DNA of 64,000 bases from the NCBI GenBank assembly GCA_030038435.1, contig JASHOY010000377.1, positions 1-64,000 of the forward strand, written 5' to 3'. The notes under the pieces were generated by a model. The model worked only from the letters and a program-made list of their open reading frames with translations. It did not search any database and had not been told where the DNA came from. The stretch comes from Acidobacteriaceae bacterium (GTDB taxonomy: Bacteria; Acidobacteriota; Terriglobia; Terriglobales; Acidobacteriaceae). The number at the start of each line of letters is the position of its first letter. The first letter of the stretch is position 1. Both the position numbers and the translations under genes were made by a program. Shown in pieces: positions 10,124 to 19,861 of this stretch.

Positions 10124-11408
10124 ATTGATCTCCTTTTTTGGGGGTGGTCAGCCCCGCTCTCGGTTTTGGGGGGAAATTTGCGGTGCCAAGCGGAAAATCC
10201 CGTGCGGCAAAACAAGCGCACGTCAGCGTCGGAGCCTGCACCGCGACGGCACTAGCGACATCGACGCATGACAACAGCCTAGACCCATGCCGCCGCAACT
10301 GGCAAGCGCAAGCCAAAGAAAATTCACTGCGGCGAGCACAATAAAAGCTGGATGTATCGGCCGCGACCGCGCCTCAAACCAGCGCCCAACCCGCCTCAAA
10401 CACGGGCAGGCGCCCCGCATCTCGCGATGCAGAGTCTGCGAAAGAATATGGGTGCCCCGTGTCTCGCTTTTGAGGCCCGGGATGCCTCAGAATAAATCGC
10501 AACTGCCGGATGGCCCCGGTCTCTCGCAGTCGCAGAGCGGGTCTCTAATAGCGAAGTACACAGCCGGGGCGCCGCCGGCTCCGCTTCTGGGACCTGGGAT
10601 AATCCCACCCCCGAGCCCTGTCGTCTTTCGCGGAGCGAAAGATCTGCGCTGGCCCATCCTCTCCAAATCAATCGATTGCGTGCTCCATCCTTCCGGGGTC
10701 TCATCGCAGGAGGGTGGGAGAGCACATCGCCAGCATCCGCAATCCGTCCTCGCAAACGCGCGTCAAGCCAGAATTGGTTCTGGCTCGAAGCGTCATCGCC
10801 AGGCACCCACCGGGACCAGTTTCCCCGCTGAAGCCGGCCGTGCTTCAGTTTTCCGGCTCGGGAGGGCCTCCGTTTGTCGTGATCATGTCCCGCTTTTGCC
10901 GAAGAAACAGTTCCGGATTTACATGTGTTGACAATTCAAACCCCGCAAAATCTCCGGTCTCCAACCAACTCACCAGAACTCTTTAGTCTTCGATCCGTCT
11001 CCTTCCCTTCGGCAGCGCCGTCATGTGCCGGTGAGGAGGATGGGGCTGAAGATCAGCTCTCGCTGGTTCAGTTGTCTAACTTTGCCCTCCTTTTTCGTAT
11101 TAAGTGATAGTGGGCACTTCGCGCGGATTTCGCCGATTCACAAAGAGGCGAAGGTAGCTATCCGCTTCGCTCACCAGGAACTACGAATCAGGGCTATCCC
11201 GTCGGCCGACAACAACCAAAGATGCTGCGGTGAGTCATGCGCATAGTCATACGGAGGAATTGTTCGCCTGTGCCTCATCTTTTGCCTGTGCTCACCCATT
11301 CAGCATGCGGAGGTTCCAACGTTTTTCTTCACAAAGCATCCTTCGTTCTTGCCCAAGCTGTACTTTATGTCGATGTATAATTCCCGCCATTGCCCCGGAG
11401 GTTAGGAA
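10124..11408. other. 1.3-kb non-coding region with hairpins and one dispersed repeat copy
   Basis: I find no convincing gene here; the ORFs at 10287-10931 and 10396-10806 lack family features and overlap repeats. The region contains the cysK leader, a TGGGATAATCCCA palindrome near 10594, a perfect hairpin TCTTTCGC-GGA-GCGAAAGA at 10624-10642, one copy of a dispersed repeat of about 165 bases (see next entry), and the upstream region of the secreted protein at 11409. Confidence 0.6.
10648..10812. repeat. Dispersed imperfect repeat, copy A (about 165 bp)
   Basis: This stretch aligns by eye along its length with 12824-12989. Shared words include GGCCCA(T/C)CCT, CCAA(A)nCAATCGA, CCATCCTTCCG, GGGTGGGAGA(G/A)CACATCGC, ATCCGTCCT and TCATCGCC. 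An internal inverted repeat pairs CCATCCTTCC with the GGAGGGTGG region. This copy is more degraded at its ends than copy B. Confidence 0.6.
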
Positions 11409-12794
11409 ATGTTCAGAAGTCGTGTCCTACTCTTGATCGTCATCGCCTGGTCTGCCTTGGCGATCGCGCAACAGCCAGCCGACCAGGACTGGAGCGCACC
11501 GTATGAGGCTGCGCTCAAGTCGGAGTTCACGTTGACACAACTGACCCCCGATGGTCTCTCAGTTGCCACCCCTGGTACGTCGGTCATCCTGGAACAGGAC
11601 GGTTTTGTGCTTTGGGCGCAAGTCCGAAAGCGCTGGTTTATTCAAACCAACACATACTCCCGCGGCGCCATTAATCCGGGACAGTCTCCGGAAGTGCTGA
11701 CCCGCTGGGAGCAAATGGGACAGGCGCGAAGTTTCAGGGCGGGGGAAACGCTTTGGCTGACCGACATCACCTTCGACCGTAACGGCAAAGGGGTGACGCT
11801 TCAATTCCTCAGCGAGCCGTACCACGGCGTACGCTATGTTGGAAAGCTTAAGTTCCCATTTGCGAAAGAGAGCAAACCTACTCCCAGCCAACTCTTGTCC
11901 ACGATAGTTGAGGTCCTTCAACCCCGCGAGACGCCAGTCAAAGCAGAGGGCTCAGCATCCGTTGCAAACAATGGCGGGGATGCGCCGCAAGGCGAATTCA
12001 GGTTGCTTGATCGCCCCGCCATGGATCTGCTCGAGAGCAGTAGTGTCGGGGCCCATCTCGAACTCCTGTGGATGCGTCAGGATCCCTCTCTCTTCGAGAA
12101 AGATAAGACGGCTTTGCAAAAATTCATTGAAATCAATAACTGCGGGTATGCGCCTAACGAGCCAGACCTGAGAACAGCTGTGCGGCGGGCGCTAAGTGAC
12201 GAGTTTCAATCCGCTTCAATCCTCGATCTCTACAAATCGAAGGCGCCGGTGGTTCTTAATCTTGTTTCTGACAAGCTTATTGTCAGGATGAGAGGGTACC
12301 CCACGGGAGGTGGAAGAGGAAACAACTTCCTCCTGGGGCGGTACGATATGACGGCAAAGGCCTTTCCCTTCGTGGACGGTAACGGCACGACGGTACCGTC
12401 TGTCAGCCTATCCTATGCGTTCCTCAATCCGTTCGGAAACTGCGGAAATCTGTTCAACGTTCATTATAAAATCGTGTTTCCTCCGGTCGTCTTTAACCAG
12501 CTCCGCATGGATGAGGATGCCGCCAGGGCGTATGTTGAGGGCCTGGCAGGAGGTGCGCAACGTGATGTGATCGTGACTCTGGAAGTCCAAATCCTCCCGG
12601 GGGCTCCGAAGGTGGAGACACCGCTCCGCCCACAGGAATCCATCGAGCAAATGGGCATGAGCGAGGGAACCCCAACGTTCGATCCGCGTCCAACAGTAAC
12701 TTTCTCTGCAAAAGTAACCAAAGCAACGGCCACCTCAGCGCCGACTCCTCCCTATGAGACACAGGGGCGGTTTCTTAGCGTTCTTTATCCCTGA
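11409..12794 (+). CDS. Secreted protein of unknown function
   Basis: I do not recognise this family. The 461-residue product starts with a clear Sec signal peptide, MFRSRVLLLIVIAWSALAIAQQ, with cleavage likely just before QQPADQ. The ATG follows a good ribosome site (GGAGGTTAGGAA). The mature protein is mixed alpha/beta, with repeated beta-like stretches, few cysteines and no transmembrane helix. Residues about 245-300 (NNCGYAPNEPDLRTAVRRALSDEF and the following KAPVVLNLVSDKLIV) look like a compact folded domain. It is probably periplasmic or exported. It stands alone, flanked on both sides by copies of the same dispersed repeat, so its neighbours give no functional hint. Confidence 0.75.
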   Translation: MFRSRVLLLIVIAWSALAIAQQPADQDWSAPYEAALKSEFTLTQLTPDGLSVATPGTSVILEQDGFVLWAQVRKRWFIQTNTYSRGAINPGQSPEVLTRWEQMGQARSFRAGETLWLTDITFDRNGKGVTLQFLSEPYHGVRYVGKLKFPFAKESKPTPSQLLSTIVEVLQPRETPVKAEGSASVANNGGDAPQGEFRLLDRPAMDLLESSSVGAHLELLWMRQDPSLFEKDKTALQKFIEINNCGYAPNEPDLRTAVRRALSDEFQSASILDLYKSKAPVVLNLVSDKLIVRMRGYPTGGGRGNNFLLGRYDMTAKAFPFVDGNGTTVPSVSLSYAFLNPFGNCGNLFNVHYKIVFPPVVFNQLRMDEDAARAYVEGLAGGAQRDVIVTLEVQILPGAPKVETPLRPQESIEQMGMSEGTPTFDPRPTVTFSAKVTKATATSAPTPPYETQGRFLSVLYP

Positions 12795-12823
12795 AGTCAT
12801 ACATTTCCGTCAATTAGCTGGAC

Positions 12824-12989
12824 GGGTGGCCCACCCTTTCCAAAGCAATCGACTGGTTGCACCATCCTTCCGCAGTCGCATCGCGGAAGGGTGGGAGAAC
12901 ACATCGCTGCAATCGGGATCCGTCCTTCCCAACGCAAATCGATCCAGAAATGATTCTCGCTTGATGCCTGATCGCCGGGTGGCCCACCC
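12824..12989. repeat. Dispersed imperfect repeat, copy B, bounded by GGGTGGCCCACCC palindromes
   Basis: The element starts and ends with the identical palindrome GGGTGGCCCACCC (12824-12836 and 12977-12989). Inside, CCATCCTTCCGC pairs with GCGGAAGGGTGG as a near-perfect stem. It is related along its length to copy A at 10648-10812. Confidence 0.7.
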
Positions 12990-13207
12990 TTGAATTATGC
13001 CTGTCTCGGTTACTTCTGACTGGCGCCGGCAAACGCGCTGTCAACCCCTTCCGGGCCAAAAAATTTGTAAGCGCCTGAAAACAAGACCAAAATCCCATCG
13101 GCACTTTTGCCGATTCATTCGTGGGTTTCACTATCCTTAAACCGTGCTCCTCGAAACGCCTCCCACGGTATCTTCCAAGTCCCGAAGTGCGGAGTATAAA
13201 TATCATG

Positions 13208-13304
13208 TTTTCAAACACTTGTAGAACTATGCGCTATAAGGCACTTAGTTTCATGCACTTGCAAAATGACGTCTTTGCAAGTTGCCTTTTTTCATACACT
13301 TGTG
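13208..13304 (-). repeat. Array of three CAAGTGTATG-type motifs with 40-bp spacing
   Basis: Read on the minus strand the units are CACAAGTGTATGAAAA, GCAAGTGCATGAAAC and CAAGTGTTTGAAAACA. The shared CACTT on the plus strand falls at 13216, 13256 and 13296, exactly 40 bases apart. A related four-unit array lies at 39051-39180. Confidence 0.65.
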
Positions 13305-13400
13305 ATTTTCCCTGGAGGAGGGGGCATGTCACTCGCGCCTTCAATGTTCGCGCAAATTTGTCGCCTGAATGCTGCAGCGCAGCAAAGACTCGGCCGGCGT

Positions 13401-16271
13401 TTACCCCGTGTTCCTCAACCCCGCCGCAATGCCGCTGATCGTGGCCGCAATTGCCCGGTTCACTTCGGGCGTGTTCTCGCCCGCGCGCTTGCGCCGCAGC
13501 ATATCCACCTGGATCAAATGCATCGGGTCCACATACGGATTCCTGAGCCGGATCGAGTGCGCCAGCACCTGGTTGTTCTCCAGCAGCTCCTTTTGCCGCG
13601 TAATCTCCAGCACCGCCCTCACGCTGCGGTGAAATTCCCCTTCAAACATGTCGTAAACCCGTTCACGCAGCTTCTCGTCTTCCACCAGTGTCGAGTAGAG
13701 GCGCGCCGTGGCCAGGTCCGCCTTGCCCAGCGCCATCTCCACGTTGCGCAGCAAATCGATGAACAGCGGAAACTCCTGGGCCATGGACTGCAGCAATTCC
13801 AACGCGTGCGGTTTGGACAAAAATTGGTCGATGGCGTAGCCCACGCCAAACCACGCCGGCACCAGCAGCCGCGACTGCGTCCAGCCGAAGACCCATGGAA
13901 TCGCCCGCAGATCGCTCAGCTTCGGAGATGCATTTCGCCGCGCCGGCCGCGAACCAATCTTGGCGTTCTCCAGTTCGCCCACCGGCGTGGATTGTTCGAA
14001 ATACGTCACTACGCCGGGGTCGTCGAGAATATGCTTGCGGTAATAGCCGAACGCGATTTGGGAAAGCTCATCGAGCGCCGTTTCCCACTTCGGCTTCAGC
14101 ACGCCGGTAAAATGGCCCTCCGGATCGCGCGCATTGGGCCGCGCCAGCGCGTCGAGCGAGGCCGCTATCATCAACTCCAGGTTGCGCTCCGCCAGCACTT
14201 CGTCGGCATATTTGAAATTCAGCACCTCACCCTGCTCGGTGATGCGCAAATGGCCCTCGAAGGAGTCCACCGGCTGTGCGTATATGGCGCGATGCGTGGG
14301 GCCTCCGCCGCGGCCGACCGTGCCGCCGCGCCCGTGGAACAGCCTCAGCTTCACTCCCATTTCGCGCGCCACCTCGTGCAGCGCCCGATGGGCGCGGAAG
14401 ATCTCCCACGTCGAGGTCAACATGCCGCCGTCTTTATTGGAATCGGAATAACCGAGCATGACTTCCTGCCAGTTATCCCAGCTTGCCAGCAGTTTGCGAT
14501 AATCGGCGCGGCCCCATAGTTCACGGCAAACTCCGGGCGCGTTGCGCAAATCCTCGATCAACTCGAAGAGTGGCACCGGCATTAGTCCCGGATCACGATG
14601 TTGACCACCGGCCCGTCCTCCCGCTGCCGCTCGCGACCCCTCCACGCGCACACCGCTCAGGCGGGCCAGGCGTACGACGGATAGCACGTCGTCTATCGAA
14701 GACGCCCCGCTGATTACGTACTGACGAATCGCCTCAGGCGAGCAGCCGCCCTTCACTTCCGCCACCACCCGGAGCGTTTCCAGCACGGACGCGGTCTGTG
14801 CCGACAATTCCCGCGGCAGCTCCGGCGCAATGGTGTCGCTGATCGCTTCCTTCAGTGCGCTGGCCAACACCCGCCCGTGTTGTCTTATGTCCAGCGTATG
14901 CAGATTCAGCCGGAAAGTTCGCACCTGCAGAATCAGCGGATCCACCAGCGTTCGGGCAATGCGCAGACCGCGGTTGCAGGCAAGCGACGTCCGCAGCGTT
15001 TCCAGGTCATCGAGAAACTCATCCGCCGAGCAGTAAGCGGGCAGGACCTGCGCCAGCTCCTCCTGCCCCTGCGCCAGCGTATAGGGCATCACGGGCAGCT
15101 CGGATCCGTGGCGTCCCGGGTGGCGCATGGTCCGCTGGATACGCGCCTTCAAACAGATCACGAACCGCCGGTAATACTCGAACTCATATTGCTCGCCGAA
15201 AACCTGCGCTTCCGGAGTGTGCACCTGGGCCACATATGCCTTCAGTCGTTTCAGCAACTCCTCGCTGACCGGCCGCTGTTGCGCGCTCGTAGTCAGCAGA
15301 TCGATGACTTCCTGAAGTCGCCCGAGGTAGTAGATCAGCAGATGGCCGCGCGCCAATTCGATTGCGTCGTGGGTCACCTGCGGGGTTACGAAGGGATTGC
15401 CGTCGCGATCGCCGCCGATCCACGAGCCGAAGCGCAGCACCAGCGGCAACTCGTGGGGCTCGATTTCCAGGCCGTAGGTGGCACCAAGCGCCTGGGAGAT
15501 TTCGCGGTAAAGAACCGGCAGCGTCTCGAAAATCGAAACGTCATAGTAGTCGAGCCCCATCTTGATTTCGTCATAGACCGTGGGCCGGCGCGAACGCACC
15601 TCGTCGGTCTGCCACAGGCTGGTGATCTCGGCGAGCACCAGTTCTTCGAGCCGCGCAATCTCCTGCTCCGGAACCGGAATCAGGTCCAGCATGGCCAGGA
15701 ACTCGCCGATGCGCCGCCGCTTGAACATCACGCTGCGCCGCGCGGCTTCTGTCGGATGCGCGGTAAACACGGGCACAATGAGCACCCGGCGCAGATAATC
15801 GAGCGCCTCTTCCGCAGCGATGCCCACCCGGCGCATCTCGGCCAGGGTGCCTTGAAGCGAGCCGCGCTGACGGCCCGCGCCACCGCTCAAGCGCAACGCC
15901 ATGCGCCGCCGCTTGCGGTGATTGGTTTCCGCCAGATTGATCAGTTCAAAATAGAACGCAAAGGCTCGCGTCAGCAGCGTAGCGCGGTCGGGAGCGAGCC
16001 CCCGCACCAGTTCCAAGGCTACCTCGCCAAAACCGGCAGCCACCTCGTCTTTTCCGCGCGCTTCTGCATCACGCCGCCGGATCGTGCCCTGGCGCAGGGC
16101 CTCCACCTGCTCGAAGAGTTCCTCGCCCGCCTGCTCGCGCAGCACTTCGCCCAGCAGCATGCCCAGGGAGCGCACATCGCGCCGCAGCGGCGCTTCCTTC
16201 AACTCGCCGGATTGCGCCTCGAGTTCTGCCAGCCGTTGCGTCCAGGTTTCAGGATTCCAAAGGGGAGCCAT
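13401..16271 (-). CDS. ppc: Phosphoenolpyruvate carboxylase
   Basis: This cytoplasmic anaplerotic enzyme carboxylates PEP to oxaloacetate to refill the TCA cycle. From the ATG at 16271 it has 956 residues; the ORF track uses a GTG 19 codons further upstream that has no visible ribosome site. The three diagnostic motifs are present: FTAHPTEAARRS near residue 170 (catalytic His), GYSDSNKDGGML near 610, and LFHGRGGTVGRGGGPTH near 647. The protein ends in AGLRNTG, the invariant C-terminal tail needed for activity, so the gene is complete. It is convergent with the secreted protein at 11409 and is probably transcribed alone. Identity is certain; the exact start is less so. Confidence 0.95.
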   Translation of the reverse strand: MAPLWNPETWTQRLAELEAQSGELKEAPLRRDVRSLGMLLGEVLREQAGEELFEQVEALRQGTIRRRDAEARGKDEVAAGFGEVALELVRGLAPDRATLLTRAFAFYFELINLAETNHRKRRRMALRLSGGAGRQRGSLQGTLAEMRRVGIAAEEALDYLRRVLIVPVFTAHPTEAARRSVMFKRRRIGEFLAMLDLIPVPEQEIARLEELVLAEITSLWQTDEVRSRRPTVYDEIKMGLDYYDVSIFETLPVLYREISQALGATYGLEIEPHELPLVLRFGSWIGGDRDGNPFVTPQVTHDAIELARGHLLIYYLGRLQEVIDLLTTSAQQRPVSEELLKRLKAYVAQVHTPEAQVFGEQYEFEYYRRFVICLKARIQRTMRHPGRHGSELPVMPYTLAQGQEELAQVLPAYCSADEFLDDLETLRTSLACNRGLRIARTLVDPLILQVRTFRLNLHTLDIRQHGRVLASALKEAISDTIAPELPRELSAQTASVLETLRVVAEVKGGCSPEAIRQYVISGASSIDDVLSVVRLARLSGVRVEGSRAAAGGRAGGQHRDPGLMPVPLFELIEDLRNAPGVCRELWGRADYRKLLASWDNWQEVMLGYSDSNKDGGMLTSTWEIFRAHRALHEVAREMGVKLRLFHGRGGTVGRGGGPTHRAIYAQPVDSFEGHLRITEQGEVLNFKYADEVLAERNLELMIAASLDALARPNARDPEGHFTGVLKPKWETALDELSQIAFGYYRKHILDDPGVVTYFEQSTPVGELENAKIGSRPARRNASPKLSDLRAIPWVFGWTQSRLLVPAWFGVGYAIDQFLSKPHALELLQSMAQEFPLFIDLLRNVEMALGKADLATARLYSTLVEDEKLRERVYDMFEGEFHRSVRAVLEITRQKELLENNQVLAHSIRLRNPYVDPMHLIQVDMLRRKRAGENTPEVNRAIAATISGIAAGLRNTG

Positions 16272-16634
16272 CCTGTCTTGATTATGCACGACAGATCTCC
16301 CGTCGCCGCCTGGGGAAGCGGAAGACACGAATGTGGATCACGGCGCGCATTGCCGCTTCCATAGCCGCGCGGCTGGTTTCAGCCCAAAGACACAGGCCGA
16401 TTTGCATCGCGGCACGCCCGTCGCGACGGCGGGTAGTGCAATAAGTTTGGCGGACGCGTTGCTTTTGGCTTCGAGCCTCTGCGGCGAGCTAAGAACCCGC
16501 CGCTGAGCAATGCAGCGAAGGGGCTGCGGTCGCTTTGGTTACAGGCGCGGTCTTACGGCAAAACGAGTCAATGTATCCCGCAGTCACTACCCTCACGTCG
16601 ACGCGACCGTCAGCAAGCGGCGACTTGGCCGGCT
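16272..16634. other. Spacer between hemG and ppc, nothing recognised
   Basis: This 363-base gap lies between two minus-strand genes. It should contain the ppc promoter, but I could not pick a convincing site. There are no repeats or ORFs of note. Confidence 0.4.
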
Positions 16635-18128
16635 CTAGACAGGACGGAGTAACTCCGGTTCTGCTCCTGCTGCGGCCAAAGCCAGCGACCGGGCTGCCTG
16701 ACGGCCCAGGCGGATACAGTCAGGAATGCCGATTCCGTCGTAGGCATTGCCCACAAGGTGCAGGCCGGGCAAGGTCGAAACCCGCGCTGCGATATGTTCC
16801 ATGCGCCGCTTATGGCCAACCGAGTATTGCGCCATAGCGCGGGGCCATCGCGAGACCTGGGTGCAATCCGGCTCGCCCGCCTGGCCAAAGATTCTGTCGC
16901 CGAGAATTTCCCGTAACTCACGCCGAACTATGGCAATGAGCGCTGAATCAGGTTCTCCTAACAAGGCTTCATTCTTCATGCCGCCCAGGAAAGCGCGAAA
17001 GACGGCCTTACCGGGTGGAGTACGGCCCAGAAACTTACGATGAACGAATGTGCAGGCCAGCATACTGCGGCCTTCGCTGGGGGGAACGAGGAATCCAAAG
17101 CCGTCAGGCAGCGGGCCTAAACGGGCCTCGTCGTAGATAAGATTTACCGTGATGGATGAGGAATAGGGAATGGCAGCCAGTTCGGCGCCGAGTTCCGAGT
17201 CGACCGAATTCAGCAGCGCCGCGGCGACCCAGGCCGGCGAAGCTACTACCAGCGCATCGTAAATGCGGACGAAGCCGCCAGCATCCACGCGCCAGCCGCC
17301 GGGGTCCTTTTCGATGGCGGTGACGGGCGCCGAGAGATGGATGGAGCCGGCGTCGAGGCGCGCGCTGAGAGCGTCGACCAATTGCTGCATGCCTCCGCGG
17401 AGCGCCGTAAACAGCGCCCGCGGCGCTTGTGTCGCATCGCGGCGCGAGCGGTCGGCGGGGCCCGTCGACTCAGGCGACCGTGCACGCATCTGCCGGTGCG
17501 CTGCCAGCATGCCGCGGGTCAGTGATCCATAACGGCTTTCCATCTCCACAAGACGCGGAAGCACGCTGCGGGCGCTCAGTTGTGAGGCATCGCCGCCATA
17601 AATGCCGGACAGCAGGGGATCGGCGAGGTGATCGACCGCTTCGGCGCCGTAATGTCGCTCGACCAGCGCAGCCACCGACTCATCTTCATTGGAACCCTGT
17701 CCGGCCCGGCGCGGCGGGTGAAGCAACTCCAACCCCATACGCACCTTGGTCGAGAGGCTGAAAAGCGGACTGAGTGCCGTCGGCACTAGTTTGGTTGGGA
17801 CAAGGAACATGAGGCCGTCGGGAAGCGAGACCAAACGGTTGTGGACGACGATATACGTCTTGCGCTGGGCGTCATTGGAAGGAAGCAGTTCGCTGCCCAG
17901 GCCAAGCTCACGACAAAGCTCCGCGGCAGCCGGCTTTTCTGTCAGAAAGGAATCGGGGCCGAACTCGAGCACAGCTCCATCAACGATCTGTGAAGCCAAA
18001 GACCCACCCAGACGATCGCGCGCTTCGAAGAGTGCGTATTCGAGATCGGCTCCGCCGGCGCGGGCTTTTTCCAGTTCAAAGGCGGCTGCCAGGCCCGCGA
18101 TGCCGCCTCCGATGATTGCAATACGCAT
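16635..18128 (-). CDS. hemG: Protoporphyrinogen/coproporphyrinogen III oxidase (HemG/HemY/CgoX family)
   Basis: This FAD-dependent enzyme catalyses the six-electron aromatisation of a porphyrinogen late in heme synthesis. The 497-residue protein opens with an FAD Rossmann motif, MRIAIIGGGIAGLAAAFEL. It has the amine-oxidase/PPO features GAVLEFGPDSFLTEKPAA near residue 75, VEMESRYGSLTRGMLAA near 195, and a C-terminal FAD-binding LPGLHLVGNAYDGIGIPDCIRLG. Whether it uses protoporphyrinogen or coproporphyrinogen cannot be read from sequence alone. It is divergent from cydA, the heme-requiring bd oxidase, with 354 bases between the two starts that include a CRP-like site, so shared control of heme supply and oxidase is plausible. 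Confidence 0.92.
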   Translation of the reverse strand: MRIAIIGGGIAGLAAAFELEKARAGGADLEYALFEARDRLGGSLASQIVDGAVLEFGPDSFLTEKPAAAELCRELGLGSELLPSNDAQRKTYIVVHNRLVSLPDGLMFLVPTKLVPTALSPLFSLSTKVRMGLELLHPPRRAGQGSNEDESVAALVERHYGAEAVDHLADPLLSGIYGGDASQLSARSVLPRLVEMESRYGSLTRGMLAAHRQMRARSPESTGPADRSRRDATQAPRALFTALRGGMQQLVDALSARLDAGSIHLSAPVTAIEKDPGGWRVDAGGFVRIYDALVVASPAWVAAALLNSVDSELGAELAAIPYSSSITVNLIYDEARLGPLPDGFGFLVPPSEGRSMLACTFVHRKFLGRTPPGKAVFRAFLGGMKNEALLGEPDSALIAIVRRELREILGDRIFGQAGEPDCTQVSRWPRAMAQYSVGHKRRMEHIAARVSTLPGLHLVGNAYDGIGIPDCIRLGRQAARSLALAAAGAEPELLRPV

Positions 18129-18482
18129 TTCTTCCGATCATCCTATCCTATGAGAATTCACTCTCTGAGTACGTTGGACGTCTGGGAATTCACGCAGCCA
18201 TGGAACAGTCTGGGGGAACGCTCTTGAGAATTAGAATCGAAGCAATGGTGTTCTGTTGCATGTGATCCAGGTCACCAAAAGTTGTAGATCGGTGCCGATA
18301 GAGTTGAGGCCGGTGGCTTCTGGGGCGCACATCCGGGGTCACAGGACGGCTTCGCATCATCACCGGCAGGCCATAGCAGGGCACCTGTCGTTTCCGCCAG
18401 AGTGCAAGGACTCCTTTATTGGCATTGATCTTCTGGCGCGCCTATGTGCGTTCCGGCGCCCAGGCAGTCACGGGAGAGTTCG
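18129..18482. other. Divergent regulatory region between hemG and cydA
   Basis: This region must hold both promoters. The only clear element is the CRP-like site listed separately. A GGGAGAG ribosome site precedes cydA. No ORF is supported. Confidence 0.5.
18261..18276. promoter_or_regulatory. Putative CRP/FNR-family site upstream of cydA
   Basis: TGTGATCCAGGTCACC matches the CRP consensus TGTGA-N6-TCACA at nine of ten conserved positions. It lies about 207 bases before cydA and 133 bases before the divergent hemG start. Confidence 0.45.
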
Positions 18483-19829
18483 ATGAGCAGTGAACTTATT
18501 CACCGCCTGCAATTTGCCTTCACCGTCACCTACCATTATCTCTTTCCCCAGCTCACCATGGGGCTGGCGCTGCTGATTGTGGTGCTCAAGACGGTGGCGC
18601 TGAAAACCAACCACCAATCCTGGGACCGGGCGGCTCGCTTCTGGGGGCGCATCTTCGCCATCAATTTTGTCTTCGGCGTAGTTACAGGCATCCCCATGGA
18701 GTTTGAATTCGGGACCAACTGGGCGCGATTCTCGCAGGTTTCAGGCGGGGTCATCGGGCAGCCTCTGGCCATGGAAGGGGTATTCAGCTTCTTTCTGGAA
18801 TCGGCATTTCTCGGGCTCTTTTTATACGGCGAAAAGCGCCTTTCCCGGCTGGGGCATTGGTTCTCGTCGGTGATGGTCTTCCTGGGATCGTGGATTTCCG
18901 GGTTCTTCATCATCATGACCGACGCCTGGATGCAGCATCCGGTAGCCTATTCCATTGGACCGCGAGGGCAGTACCAGGTGACCAGCTTCTGGGGACTGCT
19001 GACGAATCCGTGGGGACTGCTGCAATATGCGCACAACATGACTGGGGCCGTGATTACGGGCGCTTTCGTGATGTCAGCGGTAGGGGCATATTATCTGCTC
19101 GAGGGCCGCCAGCGCGAGTACGGGTGCATCTTCCTGAAGGTGGGCGTGATCGCCGGTTTGATTTCCACCATAGCCATCATCTTTCCTACCGGTGACGCGG
19201 CGGGCAAATACGTGGCTCGCAATCAGCCGGTGGCGATCGCGGCGATGGAGGGCCTGTACAAGTCGGCGGCGGGTGCGCCCATTGTGATTCTGGGCCAGCC
19301 CAATGAAGAGACAGGCCAGATTGACAATCCACTGGCGGTGAACGACGTCCTCAGCTACCTCATTTATGGAACCACCAAAGCCGAGGTGAAAGGCCTCGAC
19401 CAGTTTCCGCGCGATCAGTGGCCGCAGGCGCTGGCGCTGCTTTTTTACTCCTACCACATCATGGCGGGGCTGGGGACGTGGTTCGTGCTGATCATGGCAA
19501 TCGGGGCATTTCTGCTATGGCGCAGGCAGCTCTTTCAGACGAACTGGGTTCTTTGGGCACTGCTGCTAAGCTTTCCGCTTCCCTATATCGCCAACACCGC
19601 CGGGTGGCTCACCGCTGAGCTGGGACGGCAACCTTGGCTCATCTATGGCCTGATGCGCACCAGCGCGGGATACTCGAACCTTGTCTCGGCCGGCAATGGA
19701 CTGTTTACGTTGTTGGGCTTCATGGGACTTTACGCGCTGCTCAGCATCCTCTTCACGGTACTGATGTACCGCGAGATCAATCACGGACCTGAGGCGGCCG
19801 GTCATGGCGCCGCGGCGCACGCGGTTTAA
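18483..19829 (+). CDS. cydA: Cytochrome bd-type quinol oxidase subunit I
   Basis: This is the heme-carrying subunit of the bd terminal oxidase, which oxidises quinol and reduces oxygen to water with high affinity and without proton pumping. I chose the ATG at 18483 (after GGGAGAGTTCG) over the ORF-track start 13 codons upstream. The 448-residue membrane protein opens RLQFAFTVTYHYLFPQLTMG, containing His18, the heme b595/d-region ligand. GRQPWLIYGLMRT near residue 385 is the conserved stretch with a heme b558 methionine ligand. The quinol loop is short, as in the cyanide-insensitive or short-Q-loop group rather than E. coli CydA. It is followed by cydB 32 bases downstream. Confidence 0.95.
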   Translation: MSSELIHRLQFAFTVTYHYLFPQLTMGLALLIVVLKTVALKTNHQSWDRAARFWGRIFAINFVFGVVTGIPMEFEFGTNWARFSQVSGGVIGQPLAMEGVFSFFLESAFLGLFLYGEKRLSRLGHWFSSVMVFLGSWISGFFIIMTDAWMQHPVAYSIGPRGQYQVTSFWGLLTNPWGLLQYAHNMTGAVITGAFVMSAVGAYYLLEGRQREYGCIFLKVGVIAGLISTIAIIFPTGDAAGKYVARNQPVAIAAMEGLYKSAAGAPIVILGQPNEETGQIDNPLAVNDVLSYLIYGTTKAEVKGLDQFPRDQWPQALALLFYSYHIMAGLGTWFVLIMAIGAFLLWRRQLFQTNWVLWALLLSFPLPYIANTAGWLTAELGRQPWLIYGLMRTSAGYSNLVSAGNGLFTLLGFMGLYALLSILFTVLMYREINHGPEAAGHGAAAHAV

Positions 19830-19861
19830 TCGGCATTGCGCCGCGAGAAAGGAGTTGCCCG

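Larger units (their letters stand above)
12795..13400. other. Non-coding, repeat-rich spacer between convergent genes
   Basis: This 0.6-kb gap separates a plus-strand gene from the 3' end of ppc. It holds dispersed repeat copy B (12824-12989) and a three-unit array of the CAAGTGTATG motif (13208-13304). No gene is supported. Confidence 0.7.

Noticed and set aside
10287-10931. 214-aa plus-strand ORF in the cysK upstream region
   Set aside because: Overlaps a dispersed repeat and hairpins, low-complexity composition, no ribosome site or motif.
13266-14519. 417-aa plus-strand ORF
   Set aside because: Antisense shadow of ppc (His/Arg/Gln-rich translation typical of reverse frames).
14877-16364. 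495-aa plus-strand ORF
   Set aside because: Antisense shadow of ppc.
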